A DNA stretch of 64,000 bases from Deltaproteobacteria bacterium (GCA_019309045.1 JAFDGZ010000021.1:47180-111179); one strand, 5' to 3'. Positions 51,986-62,022 are shown, counted from the stretch's first letter. Notes: a model not told the origin generated them from the letters alone. Translations and numbers: made by a program.

Positions 51986-52234
51986 CTACCTGGTCTTCTT
52001 GATATACAGTTTGTAGCAATCTTCATCCTCTTCCACACCAAGAAACTCCTGGCCACATCTCCGGCACCAGGCGGGAATGTCCTCAAGGGCTCCATCATAA
52101 TCTGTCAGGACTTCCAGTACCTGGTTTTTCTTGAGGCATTTGAGCATCTCCCCAGGTTCGAGTAAGTGTAGGGGGCACATGCGACAGACTAGATCTAGAG
52201 TGGCATCCGCAGGCTGATTCTCTACAAACTTCAT
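51986..52234 (-). CDS. TusA-like sulfur carrier with extra Cys
   Basis: An 82-residue TusA/SirA-like protein. ATLDLVCRMCPLHLLEPGEMLKCLKKNQVLEVLTDYDGALEDIPAWCRRCGQEF follows the TusA fold, with Cys in the C-P segment that normally carries persulfide. Additional CxxC pairs (CRMC, CRRC) are unusual and suggest metal or redox function. AAAGGAGG lies just before the ATG. It is first in an operon with the Lys-less desulfurase homologue. Confidence 0.82.
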   Translation of the reverse strand: MKFVENQPADATLDLVCRMCPLHLLEPGEMLKCLKKNQVLEVLTDYDGALEDIPAWCRRCGQEFLGVEEDEDCYKLYIKKTR

Positions 52235-52717
52235 GTCATCCTCCTTTTGACTCTTGCTATAGAATATATACTAATATAATAGATTAATTTAAAGAAAAAA
52301 AGAGTGCTCGGCCCTGCAACCATGCCAGCCGTCCAGACAACCAGAAGCAACAGTTCTCCCAACCACGCCGGCGCCTATCATCTGCCGTCCAGCTCTTACT
52401 TGCAGAACACGACAGCTAACTTGCCCATAACCTGAAAGAGGGACAAGCGACTCACCGAGGACCGCAGTTGACACAAAACTTTGGGGTTGATATATTATAT
52501 ATTATTATTGTATATATTGAATACATCTTTTAAGCAAAGAGACCTCGGGTAAACCATCTTCATTCTGCGCGAATGTGCAAGCGAACCTTGAGGCACGACT
52601 TCTGGTGCCAGTAGTAAACGAACTCACGCCGACTGTCTCCTGCGCTCACTCACAAAACCCAGAATCTCACCAACACCCGAGGCCAAACTAGTGGGCAGAG
52701 CTACAGGTAGATAACTC
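52235..52717. promoter_or_regulatory. AT-rich divergent control region with the nuo promoter
   Basis: A 483-base gap between the tusA-like and nuoA genes without a supported gene. For nuo, TTGACA (52468-52473), 17-base spacer, TATATT (52491-52496) is a good promoter and is followed by an AT-only tract (52490-52520). The leader of about 215 bases to nuoA shows no structure I recognise. On the minus strand an AT-rich block (52262-52300) probably holds the promoter of the tusA-like gene. Confidence 0.55.
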
Positions 52718-53155
52718 GTGCTATTCCACTACGCCAACGTCTTTATCTTCATCATCTTGGGACTGCTCATGACTTTTGTCATTATCACAGTCTCCAAGAT
52801 GCTTGCCCCACGAGTACAGGACAACCCCGACAAGTACACCACATACGAGTGTGGTGAGCGCCCGGTAGGTTCCGCCTGGATACTATTCAACTTTCGCTTC
52901 TATGCCGTAGCCCTGGCTTTCCTCATCTTTGAAATCGAGTTGGCCCTGGTGTTTCCCTGTATTTCCGTGTTTCGTCAATGGCTTCGTTCAGGCAACGGCT
53001 TGTTCGCTCTCATAGAGATCTTCGTTTTCGTAGGGATTCTTTTTCTTGGTCTCATCTACATGTGGACCCGGGGCGACCTGCAGTGGAGCAAGGAGACTCC
53101 AGAAGGACTGGAAGACGCAGCCCTTTTAGAAGAAGAAAGACCGCTGCTGTTTTAG
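52718..53155 (+). CDS. nuoA: Complex I subunit NuoA
   Basis: A 145-residue membrane subunit with three helices. [24 protein letters not shown] is the conserved loop with the switch Cys. It heads an eleven-gene complex I operon. The start is GTG 52718 with a weak AGGT site. Confidence 0.93.
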   Translation: MLFHYANVFIFIILGLLMTFVIITVSKMLAPRVQDNPDKYTTYECGERPVGSAWILFNFRFYAVALAFLIFEIELALVFPCISVFRQWLRSGNGLFALIEIFVFVGILFLGLIYMWTRGDLQWSKETPEGLEDAALLEEERPLLF

Positions 53156-53214
53156 TTTCCTTGCCACAATGCTCGCCCATCCATTTCCCGACCACAAGAA
53201 CTCAAGAGGGGAAA

Positions 53215-53709
53215 ATGCACCTGTATAACAAAATGCCATCCCAGGGCTTTTTTGGTGCAGTGTTTACCACGGTAGATCGGGCTCTGAACTGGTTCAGGCT
53301 CTCTTCAGTGTGGTATCTGCTTTTCGGCTTGGCATGCTGTGGCATCGAATTGATGCAAACTGGCGGACCCAGGACAGACATCGACCGCCTTGGTTCTGTG
53401 TTTCGGGCCACTCCTCGACAGTCCGACCTGATGATCGTCGCAGGAACCCTGACTTACAAGATGGCCTCCCGCTTGCGGCTGCTCTACGACCAGATGGCGG
53501 AGCCAAAATACGTCATTGCCATGGGAAGTTGCGCCAATTGCGGCGGTCTCTTTCAGCTTTCCTATTCGGTTGTCAAGGGCGTCGACAAGATCGTTCCGGT
53601 AGACATCTACGTTCCTGGCTGTCCTCCCCGGCCAGAGGCTTTGACGGAAGGACTCCTCAAGCTGCAAGAAAAGATTCAGCAGGAACGATTCCTTGTGGAG
53701 AAGCGCTAG
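53215..53709 (+). CDS. nuoB: Complex I subunit NuoB (N2 cluster)
   Basis: A 164-residue subunit. The N2 4Fe-4S ligands are visible: LACCGIELM (two adjacent Cys), GSCANCGG and [10 protein letters not shown]. It passes electrons from the peripheral arm to quinone. GAGGGG precedes ATG 53215. nuoC starts on its last base. Confidence 0.95.
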   Translation: MHLYNKMPSQGFFGAVFTTVDRALNWFRLSSVWYLLFGLACCGIELMQTGGPRTDIDRLGSVFRATPRQSDLMIVAGTLTYKMASRLRLLYDQMAEPKYVIAMGSCANCGGLFQLSYSVVKGVDKIVPVDIYVPGCPPRPEALTEGLLKLQEKIQQERFLVEKR

Positions 53710-54251
53710 TGGAACAAAGGGATATTGTCTATAGAATACAGAAAGTCCTTGGCAAAGAGGGACTGCAGTGGCATGAGGAGGAGCGTGGTGATAACTACCT
53801 GCTGGTTTCTAGAGACAAGATTCGCCAGGTGGCTGTCTTTCTGAAAGGAGACAAAGACCTTGCCTTTGACACACTCATGAATTTGAACGGCGTGCACCTG
53901 GAGGGTGAAGCAGAGTGGTTGGAAGTAGTCTACCATCTTTACTCGATTCAGCATCGTCATGGGCTGACCCTCAAGGTAAGAATGGCTCGCCCCCGCCTTT
54001 TTTCCCATTTTTATCTGAGAGTGAATTCTGTCTCTAACGTCTGGGCTGCGGCCGCCTGGATGGAAAGAGAATGCTATGACATGTTCGGCATCCATTTTAG
54101 CGGCCACAAAGATTTCAGGCGGCTCTTGCTACCACCCGATTGGCAGGGTCATCCCTTGCTGAAGGATTACCGGGAAACAGCAAGCTATCGGGGCATCAGT
54201 ACTACCAGAGAGAGCAGCGAGCCAGTGCAGAGACACCAGGAGGCAGGGTGA
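53709..54251 (+). CDS. nuoC: Complex I subunit NuoC
   Basis: A 180-residue 30-kDa subunit with the signature [38 protein letters not shown]. The GTG start shares one base with the nuoB stop; GGAGA is 7 bases upstream. It is separate from nuoD, unlike the fused NuoCD of E. coli. Confidence 0.93.
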   Translation: MEQRDIVYRIQKVLGKEGLQWHEEERGDNYLLVSRDKIRQVAVFLKGDKDLAFDTLMNLNGVHLEGEAEWLEVVYHLYSIQHRHGLTLKVRMARPRLFSHFYLRVNSVSNVWAAAAWMERECYDMFGIHFSGHKDFRRLLLPPDWQGHPLLKDYRETASYRGISTTRESSEPVQRHQEAG

Positions 54252-55366
54252 TGCCTTTCAGTACCGATGAAATGATTCTCAATATGGGGCCGCATCATCC
54301 GAGCACCCATGGCGTGCTGCGATTCATCCTGCGCACTGATGGCGAAGTCATTCACAAATGTAGACCCGATGTTGGCTTTCTGCACCGCGGCCTGGAAAAG
54401 ATCGCCGAGCGGGTCAACTATGCCCAGTTCATGCCGTACACTGATCGCATCGATTACCTGGCAGCCATGAACTGCAACCTGGGCTACGCTGTTACAGTGG
54501 AACGTTTGGCAGGAATCGAGGTCCCCTTGCGGGCAGAGTATATTCGGGTGCTTGTGGCCGAGCTCAATCGCATTATCAGCCACCTGATTTCAGTTGGCAC
54601 TTTTGCCCTCGACATCGGAGCAGTAACTCCTTTTACCCATGCCATTAGGGAGCGGGAATGGGTAAACGACCTGTTTGAGGAGCTCTGTGGTGCCCGGCTC
54701 ACCTACAACTACATGCGCTTCGGCGGAGTGGCCTTTGACTTACCTCCAGGATTTCTGCAAAGGGTAGAACATTTCCTGGACTACTTCGAACCCCGTCTAG
54801 AACAGTACAACCGGCTCATTTCAAGAAACAAGATCTTCAAAGAACGGTTGTTGGGCGTTGCCGTCATAAGCGCCGCCGACGCCCTGGATTACGGCCTGGT
54901 GGGTCCAAATCTGCGAGCCTCCGGGGTGGACTGGGACCTCAGAAGAGATGAGCCTTACTCTGTATACAGTGAACTGGATTTTGAGGTCCCGGTGGGCACC
55001 TCGGAGTTAGGCGTACTGGGAGATTGCTACAACCGCTATTGGCTGCGTATCAAAGAAATGCAACAGAGCGTCCGCATCGTTCGCCAGTGTATCGATAAAA
55101 TGCCCGACGGACCATTCTGGAATCGCTCGAAGAAAAAATTGAAAGTGGCGCCGGGTGAAATTTATGTACGTACAGAAGCTCCGCGGGGTGAATTGGGCTT
55201 TTACCTCATAAGCAGGGGTGAAGACCGTCCATATCGTCTGAGGATTAGAACAGGTTCCTTCTCTGCCATGAGCATTGTGGAAAAGGTGGCCTCTGGTCTC
55301 ATGGTTGCCGACATGGTGGCACTCATTTCCAGTCTGGATGTGGTTGCTCCGGAAATCGACCGCTAG
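54251..55366 (+). CDS. nuoD: Complex I subunit NuoD
   Basis: A 371-residue 49-kDa subunit. MILNMGPHHPSTHGVLRFIL and the quinone-site GFLHRGLEKIAE are normal. ATG 54251 overlaps the nuoC stop by one base and has AGGAGG upstream; a longer in-frame start at 54140 would lie inside nuoC. It forms the quinone pocket with NuoB. Confidence 0.95.
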   Translation: MPFSTDEMILNMGPHHPSTHGVLRFILRTDGEVIHKCRPDVGFLHRGLEKIAERVNYAQFMPYTDRIDYLAAMNCNLGYAVTVERLAGIEVPLRAEYIRVLVAELNRIISHLISVGTFALDIGAVTPFTHAIREREWVNDLFEELCGARLTYNYMRFGGVAFDLPPGFLQRVEHFLDYFEPRLEQYNRLISRNKIFKERLLGVAVISAADALDYGLVGPNLRASGVDWDLRRDEPYSVYSELDFEVPVGTSELGVLGDCYNRYWLRIKEMQQSVRIVRQCIDKMPDGPFWNRSKKKLKVAPGEIYVRTEAPRGELGFYLISRGEDRPYRLRIRTGSFSAMSIVEKVASGLMVADMVALISSLDVVAPEIDR

Positions 55367-55446
55367 CTGCAGATGATAGAGAAAAGCAGGTCCGGATAGA
55401 AAGCACGCTGTTGACCTTACCCTGAAAGTGAAGACGTTTTCAGCCT

Positions 55447-56784
55447 ATGGAAGGTCTCATCAACAATCTTTTTCACGATACCCAGCTGTTTCACCATCTG
55501 GGTTACGTCCCCACAGCCGCCGTAGTCATGTTCGCCTGTGGCCTGGCCGTATTGAATTTCTTTGGCCTCATGGGGGGACTGTTCACTTTTTTTGAGCGAA
55601 AGCTGGCTGGCTGGACCAATGCCCGTCGGGGACCAAATCGTGTTGGGCCTTACGGCCTGCTGCAGTTTGCAGCCGATGGCGTAAAGCTGGTGCTCAAAGA
55701 AGACATCATTCCTGCCGCCGCCGACCGCAATTTTTTCAAATTTGCCCCTTATCTTGTTCTGCTTGGCACGGCGCTTTCTTTTGTGGTCATCCCTTTTGGT
55801 CCCAGGTTGATTATCAGTGATCTCAATGTGGGCGTCTTCTATCTGCTGGCCACCGGCTCCTTTACAGTGGTTGGCCTGATCATGGCTGGCTGGGCCTCGA
55901 ACAACAAGTGGGCCCTGCTGGGAGGCATGCGCTCGGCCGCCCAGATCATCAGCTATGAAATACCCAATGCCCTCGCCATCCTGGTAGTAGTGCTCATGGC
56001 TGGCACCTTGAGCATGCAGGGAATCATCAAGAGTCAGGCCGGCGGCATACAGAACTGGTTTCTATTTCGCAGTCCCTTCAGCTTCCTGGCCTTCTTTATC
56101 TACTTTGTTTCTGCCATTGCCGAGATTAATCGCATCCCTTTTGATATTCCAGAAGCGGAATCGGAACTGGTTGCAGGCTACAATATCGAGTACAGCGGCA
56201 TGCGTTTTGGTGCTTTCTTCGCGGCTGAATTCGGCAACATTTATGTGATCAGTGCAGTGGCCGTAACCTGTTTCCTCGGCGGCTGGCAGGTCCCCCTGGT
56301 CGATGACCTGGACAGCCTCGGGCCATTGGGACAGGCCCTGGGCAGGAGCCTGAGCCGGCCAGCAGTACTTGTACTCCTGCTCGCCGGGGCTCTGCCGTTT
56401 ACCTTTTTCGCCTGGAGAGCCTTGCAAGCCTTTTTGAGGGATGTATCCCGCAAACGGTCCTTGCTGCGCAGTCGCTTTATCCGAGTCAATAGTGAACTGT
56501 TTCTCCTGGCATCCCTCTTTGCAGCCGTAGCGCTGCTACTTGCTCTGCACATCCCTCTGCGGCAATGGCTGCCTGCTATATACGGAGGGTTGTTCGTCTA
56601 TTTGCTGCCCTTTCTGGTCTTCTTTATCAAGGCCATGTTTATCTCTTTTGTAGTTCTCTGGTGGCGCTGGACCTTGCCCAGATTGCGGGTTGATCAGTTG
56701 ATGGGAGTATGCTGGAAGTACCTCATTCCCATAGGCTTCGTCTGTCTGCTGGGTCAGGGTGTCTGGATGTGTTGGCTTTTCTAG
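55447..56784 (+). CDS. nuoH: Complex I subunit NuoH with an internal membrane insertion
   Basis: A 445-residue membrane subunit. ERKLAGWTNARRGPNRVGPYGLLQFAADGVKLVLKEDIIP and INRIPFDIPEAESELVAGYNIEYSGMRF are the conserved quinone-entry parts. It is about 110 residues longer than usual (about 330); the extra part (roughly residues 285-380) lies before the last two helices and contains two more hydrophobic segments (VLVLLLAGALPFTFFAW, ELFLLASLFAAVALLLAL) and a basic loop. The meaning is unknown. Confidence 0.92.
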   Translation: MEGLINNLFHDTQLFHHLGYVPTAAVVMFACGLAVLNFFGLMGGLFTFFERKLAGWTNARRGPNRVGPYGLLQFAADGVKLVLKEDIIPAAADRNFFKFAPYLVLLGTALSFVVIPFGPRLIISDLNVGVFYLLATGSFTVVGLIMAGWASNNKWALLGGMRSAAQIISYEIPNALAILVVVLMAGTLSMQGIIKSQAGGIQNWFLFRSPFSFLAFFIYFVSAIAEINRIPFDIPEAESELVAGYNIEYSGMRFGAFFAAEFGNIYVISAVAVTCFLGGWQVPLVDDLDSLGPLGQALGRSLSRPAVLVLLLAGALPFTFFAWRALQAFLRDVSRKRSLLRSRFIRVNSELFLLASLFAAVALLLALHIPLRQWLPAIYGGLFVYLLPFLVFFIKAMFISFVVLWWRWTLPRLRVDQLMGVCWKYLIPIGFVCLLGQGVWMCWLF

Positions 56785-56801
56785 GAGGAGTACGGCAAAG
56801 A

Positions 56802-57440
56802 GTGAAGCCCTGGCAACACATGAAGATGTATTTTGGCAACATCTATGAAGCCGTTGCCACCATCGCGGTGGGCATGTGGATTACCTTCAAGACAGCCTTT
56901 TTTGAACGCAAGGTAACTATCCAGTATCCATCCCACGACGTGCTGGAAGGCAAAGCACGAGACGCTGTCACTTTTCCAGAACAAGAATTGAATCCACCTT
57001 TTGAACCATTCCTGGGAGCGAGCCAGCAACAGTACCGCGGCCCGCTGCAGGCAAGGATCGCCGATCGCTACAGAGGATTTCTTGGCTACCGAGAAGACAA
57101 GTGCATCTCTTGCAACCTGTGCGTTCAGGCGTGCCCCATCGAGGTAATCGCTGTGGAGGGAGTAAAAATAGAAGGTCGCAAAGGCAGAGCGCCAGTAATG
57201 TTCCGCATCGACTATTCCAAGTGCATGTTCTGCGGCCTTTGCGTGGAGGTATGTCCCACTTCAGCCATTTTTTTTACGCGGCGGTTTGCGGCCGCCACAT
57301 TCAGCTACCACAGCCTCATTGAAAATTTCATCAGCGAGGAGATGCGGCAGCAGCGTCTGGAGCTGGCCAGGCAACTCAAGCAGAAAAAGCGCTCTAAGAC
57401 CATAAAAAGGAATGCCAAAGATGAAACAACTCATTTTTAA
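56802..57440 (+). CDS. nuoI: Complex I subunit NuoI (two 4Fe-4S)
   Basis: A 212-residue ferredoxin-like subunit with CISCNLCVQACP and CMFCGLCVEVCP. AGGAGGAG lies 11 bases before GTG 56802; ATG 56820 is an alternative. The C-terminal Lys/Arg-rich tail (KQKKRSKTIKRN) may be a docking site for an electron donor protein in place of NuoEFG. It overlaps nuoJ by 20 bases. Confidence 0.92.
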   Translation: MKPWQHMKMYFGNIYEAVATIAVGMWITFKTAFFERKVTIQYPSHDVLEGKARDAVTFPEQELNPPFEPFLGASQQQYRGPLQARIADRYRGFLGYREDKCISCNLCVQACPIEVIAVEGVKIEGRKGRAPVMFRIDYSKCMFCGLCVEVCPTSAIFFTRRFAAATFSYHSLIENFISEEMRQQRLELARQLKQKKRSKTIKRNAKDETTHF

Positions 57441-57921
57441 CGTGTTCGTCCTGATCACTGTCATACCTTGTTTCTGGGTGGCCTTTTCCACCAATATTGT
57501 CCATGCCGCCTTTTCCCTGCTGTTTACCCTTTTTGGCATAGCCGGGCTCTTTGTCTTGTTGGGTGCAGATTTTATCGGCATCGTCCAGGTGGTAATCTAT
57601 ATCGGCGGCATTCTCGTCCTCATCATTTTTGGCGTCATGATGACTCAGCGAGCCAAGATGCTGCCCCTCTCCGTTCAGCTTCCTGGTCGTGTTCTCGCCC
57701 TGGCACTCACTGGCACCATTTTTGGCGCCCTGGTGCTGGTAGCCAGCAAATCATTGTGGCCAGTTGCCTCACCGCTGCCCGAGCCGGCTCCCACAACAGC
57801 GGCCATAGGCAATCTTCTGCTCGGCAAGTATTTGATTCCCTTCGAGGTAGCCTCATTGCTCTTGCTTGCAGCACTGGTTGGAGCAGTGTTGATTGTAAGA
57901 CGAAGCATCGGTGGAGAATAG
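57421..57921 (+). CDS. nuoJ: Complex I subunit NuoJ
   Basis: A 166-residue membrane subunit with five helices (VVIYIGGILVLIIFGVMM is characteristic). ATG 57421 with AAGGA 8 bases upstream is preferred over ATG 57412. It overlaps the end of nuoI. Confidence 0.9.
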   Translation: MKQLIFNVFVLITVIPCFWVAFSTNIVHAAFSLLFTLFGIAGLFVLLGADFIGIVQVVIYIGGILVLIIFGVMMTQRAKMLPLSVQLPGRVLALALTGTIFGALVLVASKSLWPVASPLPEPAPTTAAIGNLLLGKYLIPFEVASLLLLAALVGAVLIVRRSIGGE

Positions 57922-57926
57922 ACATT

Positions 57927-58250
57927 ATGCCGTACAGTCTAGCCAGCTATCTAACGGTCAGTTCTCTCCTCTTCTGCCTGGGCATGTACACAGTGTTAAC
58001 TCGCAGAAATGCCATTGCCATTCTCATGGGCATTGAACTGGTTCTCAATGCAGCAGCCCTCAATTTCGTGGCCTTTTCTCGTTTTCTTCAGGCAGTAGAA
58101 AAATCTGCCCAGCTCAGTGGTCAAGTATTCACACTGTTCATCATTGCAGTGGCCGCCGCTGAAGTGGCGGTAGCCCTGGCCATTGTCCTTTCTCTCTACA
58201 GCAAGATGAAAACCATAGACGTGGAGGAGTTCAGGCAGTTGCATGGCTAG
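57927..58250 (+). CDS. nuoK: Complex I subunit NuoK
   Basis: A 107-residue, three-helix antiporter-like subunit with the conserved Glu in MGIELVLNAAALNFVAFSRF and AAAEVAVALAIVLSLY. ATG 57927 has GGTGGAGA upstream, five bases after nuoJ. Confidence 0.93.
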   Translation: MPYSLASYLTVSSLLFCLGMYTVLTRRNAIAILMGIELVLNAAALNFVAFSRFLQAVEKSAQLSGQVFTLFIIAVAAAEVAVALAIVLSLYSKMKTIDVEEFRQLHG

Positions 58251-58286
58251 CGATTAGACAAGAAAAATCTTCATACTGGCAGGACC

Positions 58287-60368
58287 ATGACTGTTTTCAT
58301 CAATCCAAAATTTATCGGCGATTTCCTCTGGTTGATCCCTGCCCTTCCTTTAATGGGAGCCGCAGTCACTGGCTTGCTGAGAAGAAAACTCCCCCCCAGG
58401 CACATCCACATAATTGCCTGCGGCACAGTCCTGTCGGCCTTTGTGCTTTCTGCCGTGGGCTTTCTGACCCTGTTGCAAATTCCTGAACCACAGCAGCGGC
58501 TGGTGATCCAGTCTCTGTACCAGTGGATTCTCACAGTGTGGCAGCACGGCCGTTTCAGTCTGGAAGTGGCTTTTAGATTGGACCCTCTATCGGTTTCCCT
58601 CTGTCTGGTGATCACCGGCGTCGGCTTCCTCATCCATTTGTATTCAGTGGGCTACATGGCAGGCGACGAAAGCGAGGGCCGCTATTTCGCCTATCTGAAC
58701 CTTTTCACCTTCGCCATGCTCCTTCTGGTTCTGGGAGACAACCTCTTGCTGCTTTTTGTGGGATGGGAAGGTGTGGGACTCTGTTCTTATCTCCTCATTG
58801 GCTTCTGGTTCACCGATCTGGAAAAGGCCAGAGCAGGAATGAAGGCCTTCATCGTCAACCGGGTGGGGGATTTCGGTTTCTTTGTGGGCCTGATGCTTCT
58901 TTTCTGGGCCCTGTTCGACAAGAGCGGCGGCCTGGTAACCGGTATGCGCTTTTCAGAACTCCAGGAATGCCTGGTATTGCTGAAATCTGCCCAGCCAATA
59001 ATGGGAATTTCCCTGGTCACCTGGGTGGCCCTGCTGCTGTTCATCGGTGCCACCGGCAAATCGGCCCAGATTCCACTCTATATCTGGCTTCCAGATGCCA
59101 TGGCGGGTCCAACCCCAGTGAGCGCCTTCATTCATGCAGCCACCATGGTCACAGCAGGCGTCTATATGATTGCCCGCCTCCACTTTCTCTACTCAGCCGC
59201 ACCTGCAGCCCTTGCTCTCATTGCGGTATTAGGAGCTGCCACAGCACTCTATGCAGCTACCATCGCCCTGACCCAAGACGACATCAAACGAGTGCTCGCC
59301 TACTCCACTATCAGTCAACTGGGTTACATGTTCCTTGCCGAAGGTGTCGGCGCCTTCACCACTGGCATTTTTCATCTGATAACCCACGCCTTTTTCAAGG
59401 CCTTGCTGTTTCTAGGGGCTGGCAGCGTCATCCATGCGGTGCATGACAACGACATGAGAAAAATGGGCGGCCTCAACCGTTATATGCCCGTCACCTACCT
59501 GACGTTTATGACTGCCTTTTTGGCCATATCTGGAATTCCACCATTTTCCGGCTTTGTCAGCAAAGACGAAATCCTCTGGGCTGCCTTCACCAGTAGTCTA
59601 CCGCTGCCCTGGCTGGGCCCGATTCTCTGGCTGGCAGCTCTTCTGACAGCGGGGCTTACTGCCCTCTATATGACCAGGCTGATCTGTCTCACCTTTATGG
59701 GAAGGTTTCGCGGCAGTAGGGAGCAGGAAAATAAACTGCACGAATCTCCCCCGGTAATGACGGTCCCCCTGGTGGTACTGGCAGTACTGTCGCTATCTGG
59801 CGGCATCATAGGCCTGCCAGCATTCACTCATCTGCCTAACTTGCTGGCCGATTTTCTTGCTCCCACACTGGGGGCCCTACCAGTGGGAAGCGAAGGTGCT
59901 CACAGTGCAGCTCTGGAAGTTCTCTTGCTGGTTATCTCCACAGCAGTGGCAATAGCAGGCATTGCGGCTGGCTGGTATCTTTATGTAAGACAGCCCCAGC
60001 TGCCGGAACGGTTGGCCCAGCGTTTCTCTCAGACGTATCGGTTGCTCCTCAACAAATATTATGTGGACGAGATATACCAGGCAGCATTCGTTCGTCCTCT
60101 GCTGAAGCTTGTGGCATTCAGCGGCCATTTTGACCTGCGAGTCATCGACGGCGCAGTCAACTTGACATCTCTGCTTACCAGAAAATTCTCTTTTGTCGTT
60201 GGCTTTGAGGATTGGCGTATTGTCGACGGTCTGGTCAATGGCATTGCAGACATTGTCAAGAGATGGGGCGCCAGATTGGAGCGTCTGCAGAGCGGCAAGG
60301 TTCAACACTATTTGTACTCGGTAGTACTCGGCCTTTTCGTGCTCTGCGTGTTTGTCCTGCTGGTGTAA
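58287..60368 (+). CDS. nuoL: Complex I subunit NuoL
   Basis: A 693-residue proton-pumping subunit with the usual 16 or so helices. FVGWEGVGLCSYLLIGFWF, KSAQIPLYIWLPDAMAGPTPVSAFIHAATMVTAGVYM and the C-terminal lateral helix segment (residues 540-620) are present. Confidence 0.95.
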   Translation: MTVFINPKFIGDFLWLIPALPLMGAAVTGLLRRKLPPRHIHIIACGTVLSAFVLSAVGFLTLLQIPEPQQRLVIQSLYQWILTVWQHGRFSLEVAFRLDPLSVSLCLVITGVGFLIHLYSVGYMAGDESEGRYFAYLNLFTFAMLLLVLGDNLLLLFVGWEGVGLCSYLLIGFWFTDLEKARAGMKAFIVNRVGDFGFFVGLMLLFWALFDKSGGLVTGMRFSELQECLVLLKSAQPIMGISLVTWVALLLFIGATGKSAQIPLYIWLPDAMAGPTPVSAFIHAATMVTAGVYMIARLHFLYSAAPAALALIAVLGAATALYAATIALTQDDIKRVLAYSTISQLGYMFLAEGVGAFTTGIFHLITHAFFKALLFLGAGSVIHAVHDNDMRKMGGLNRYMPVTYLTFMTAFLAISGIPPFSGFVSKDEILWAAFTSSLPLPWLGPILWLAALLTAGLTALYMTRLICLTFMGRFRGSREQENKLHESPPVMTVPLVVLAVLSLSGGIIGLPAFTHLPNLLADFLAPTLGALPVGSEGAHSAALEVLLLVISTAVAIAGIAAGWYLYVRQPQLPERLAQRFSQTYRLLLNKYYVDEIYQAAFVRPLLKLVAFSGHFDLRVIDGAVNLTSLLTRKFSFVVGFEDWRIVDGLVNGIADIVKRWGARLERLQSGKVQHYLYSVVLGLFVLCVFVLLV

Positions 60369-60451
60369 CAGCAGGGGCAGCGATTTTCAAGTCTCTGGAG
60401 AACAGAGCAGCATGACTCTACTCTAGTCAGCAGCTACAGGAGGTCCACTCC

Positions 60452-61954
60452 ATGATTCCTGCAAACCTCTTGACGTGGATCATTTTCTTTCCTCTGCTGG
60501 GAGCCTGTCTCATCATGGCTGTGCCGAGGAGATATCCAAGCCTGATGAAAGTCATTGCCCTGGCTGCCACCATTCCCCCTCTCTTTTGGGCAGGTTATCT
60601 GTACCTGCAGTTCGATAGGTGGAACAGTGGCTTTCAATACGTGGAAAAGCTACCCTGGATCAAGGCCTCCAATATTTTCTACTACGTGGGCATAGATGGC
60701 ATCAGCATTCCAATGGTGTTGCTCACGGCGCTGCTCTGTTTCCTCTGCGTTATTGCTTCATGGAACATAACTGAATACCTGCGGGGATATTTTGCCCTCT
60801 TCCTGTTGCTGGACACCAGCATGATGGGAGTATTCTGCGCTCTCGACTTCTTCCTCTTCTACGTTTTCTGGGAGCTGATGCTGCTCCCCATGTACTTCCT
60901 CATTGGCGTCTGGGGTGGGCCGAGAAAGGAATACGCCGCAATTAAATTCTTCCTCTTCACTCTGGTGGGCAGCGTCCTGATGCTGATTGTCATGCTGGTT
61001 TTCTATTTTGGTTCCGTGGATCCCAGCACTGGATTGCACACCTTCGATCTTACCGTTCTAATGAATCAAAGCGCCCATTTTTCATTGCTGCGAAATCATA
61101 CGATACGCTGGTTGTGCTATCTTGCCCTTCTGCTTGGTTTTGCCATCAAAATCCCTGTAGTGCCATTCCATACCTGGCTGCCCGATGCCCATGTGGAAGC
61201 CCCCACCGCCATCAGCGTCATACTTGCCGGAGTTCTCCTCAAGATGGGCGCCTACGGCATTCTGCGTATTTCCTATCCCCTGCTTCCTGAGATGGCTGCT
61301 GCCTTTGCTCCGTATGTGGCGTGTCTGGGTCTCGTAAGCATCATCTATGGAGCCCTGTGTGCCATGGCCCAGAATGATTTAAAAAAACTCATTGCCTACT
61401 CCAGCATCAGCCACATGGGCTTCGTAGTACTGGGCATGTCCGTATTTACCAATACCACCGCCATCTATGGCGCAGTGCTGCAAATGTTCAACCATGGCAC
61501 CGTTACTGCCATGCTCTTTTTGCTCGTAGGGGTAATCTACGACCGAGCCCACCATCGCGATATTGACCGCTTTGGTGGTCTGGCCAAGAGCATGCCCATA
61601 TATGCTGGCTACACCGGCCTGGCATTCTTTGCCGCCCTGGGGCTGCCGGGCCTTTCCAGCTTTATAAGCGAGGCCCTTGTGCTGATCGGCTCTTTCCAGG
61701 AGTACAAGATGGTTACCATTACCGCAACCAGCGGCATAATTCTCACCGCTGCCTACTTCCTCTGGACGATGCAGCGGGTTTTCCTCGGGCCAGTGCAGAA
61801 GCGATATATATCACTGCCGGAAATCAGTTTTCGAGAAGCCTTCGTGCTGACGCCTCTTGCACTGATTGTGATTGTCCTCGGTTTTTATCCCATGCCGATT
61901 CTTGATTTGATAGGCACCACCTTGCAGCACACTGTGGCCATGGTTGCACCCTAG
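60452..61954 (+). CDS. nuoM: Complex I subunit NuoM
   Basis: A 500-residue antiporter-like subunit. FWELMLLPMYFLIGVWGG and KIPVVPFHTWLPDAHVEAPTAISVILAGVLLKMG are the conserved cores. AGGAGGT lies before ATG 60452. It pumps protons with NuoL and NuoN. Confidence 0.95.
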   Translation: MIPANLLTWIIFFPLLGACLIMAVPRRYPSLMKVIALAATIPPLFWAGYLYLQFDRWNSGFQYVEKLPWIKASNIFYYVGIDGISIPMVLLTALLCFLCVIASWNITEYLRGYFALFLLLDTSMMGVFCALDFFLFYVFWELMLLPMYFLIGVWGGPRKEYAAIKFFLFTLVGSVLMLIVMLVFYFGSVDPSTGLHTFDLTVLMNQSAHFSLLRNHTIRWLCYLALLLGFAIKIPVVPFHTWLPDAHVEAPTAISVILAGVLLKMGAYGILRISYPLLPEMAAAFAPYVACLGLVSIIYGALCAMAQNDLKKLIAYSSISHMGFVVLGMSVFTNTTAIYGAVLQMFNHGTVTAMLFLLVGVIYDRAHHRDIDRFGGLAKSMPIYAGYTGLAFFAALGLPGLSSFISEALVLIGSFQEYKMVTITATSGIILTAAYFLWTMQRVFLGPVQKRYISLPEISFREAFVLTPLALIVIVLGFYPMPILDLIGTTLQHTVAMVAP

Positions 61955-62022
61955 CTCACATATGTGCTGCACTGGCAAGGAAAAAATAGAAACGTCTCCT
62001 GTGGTAGGTGTGAAAAGAGACT

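Noticed and set aside
54140..54250. A longer start for nuoD.
   Set aside because: It would overlap nuoC by 112 bases; ATG 54251 has a good ribosome binding site and matches the family N-terminus.
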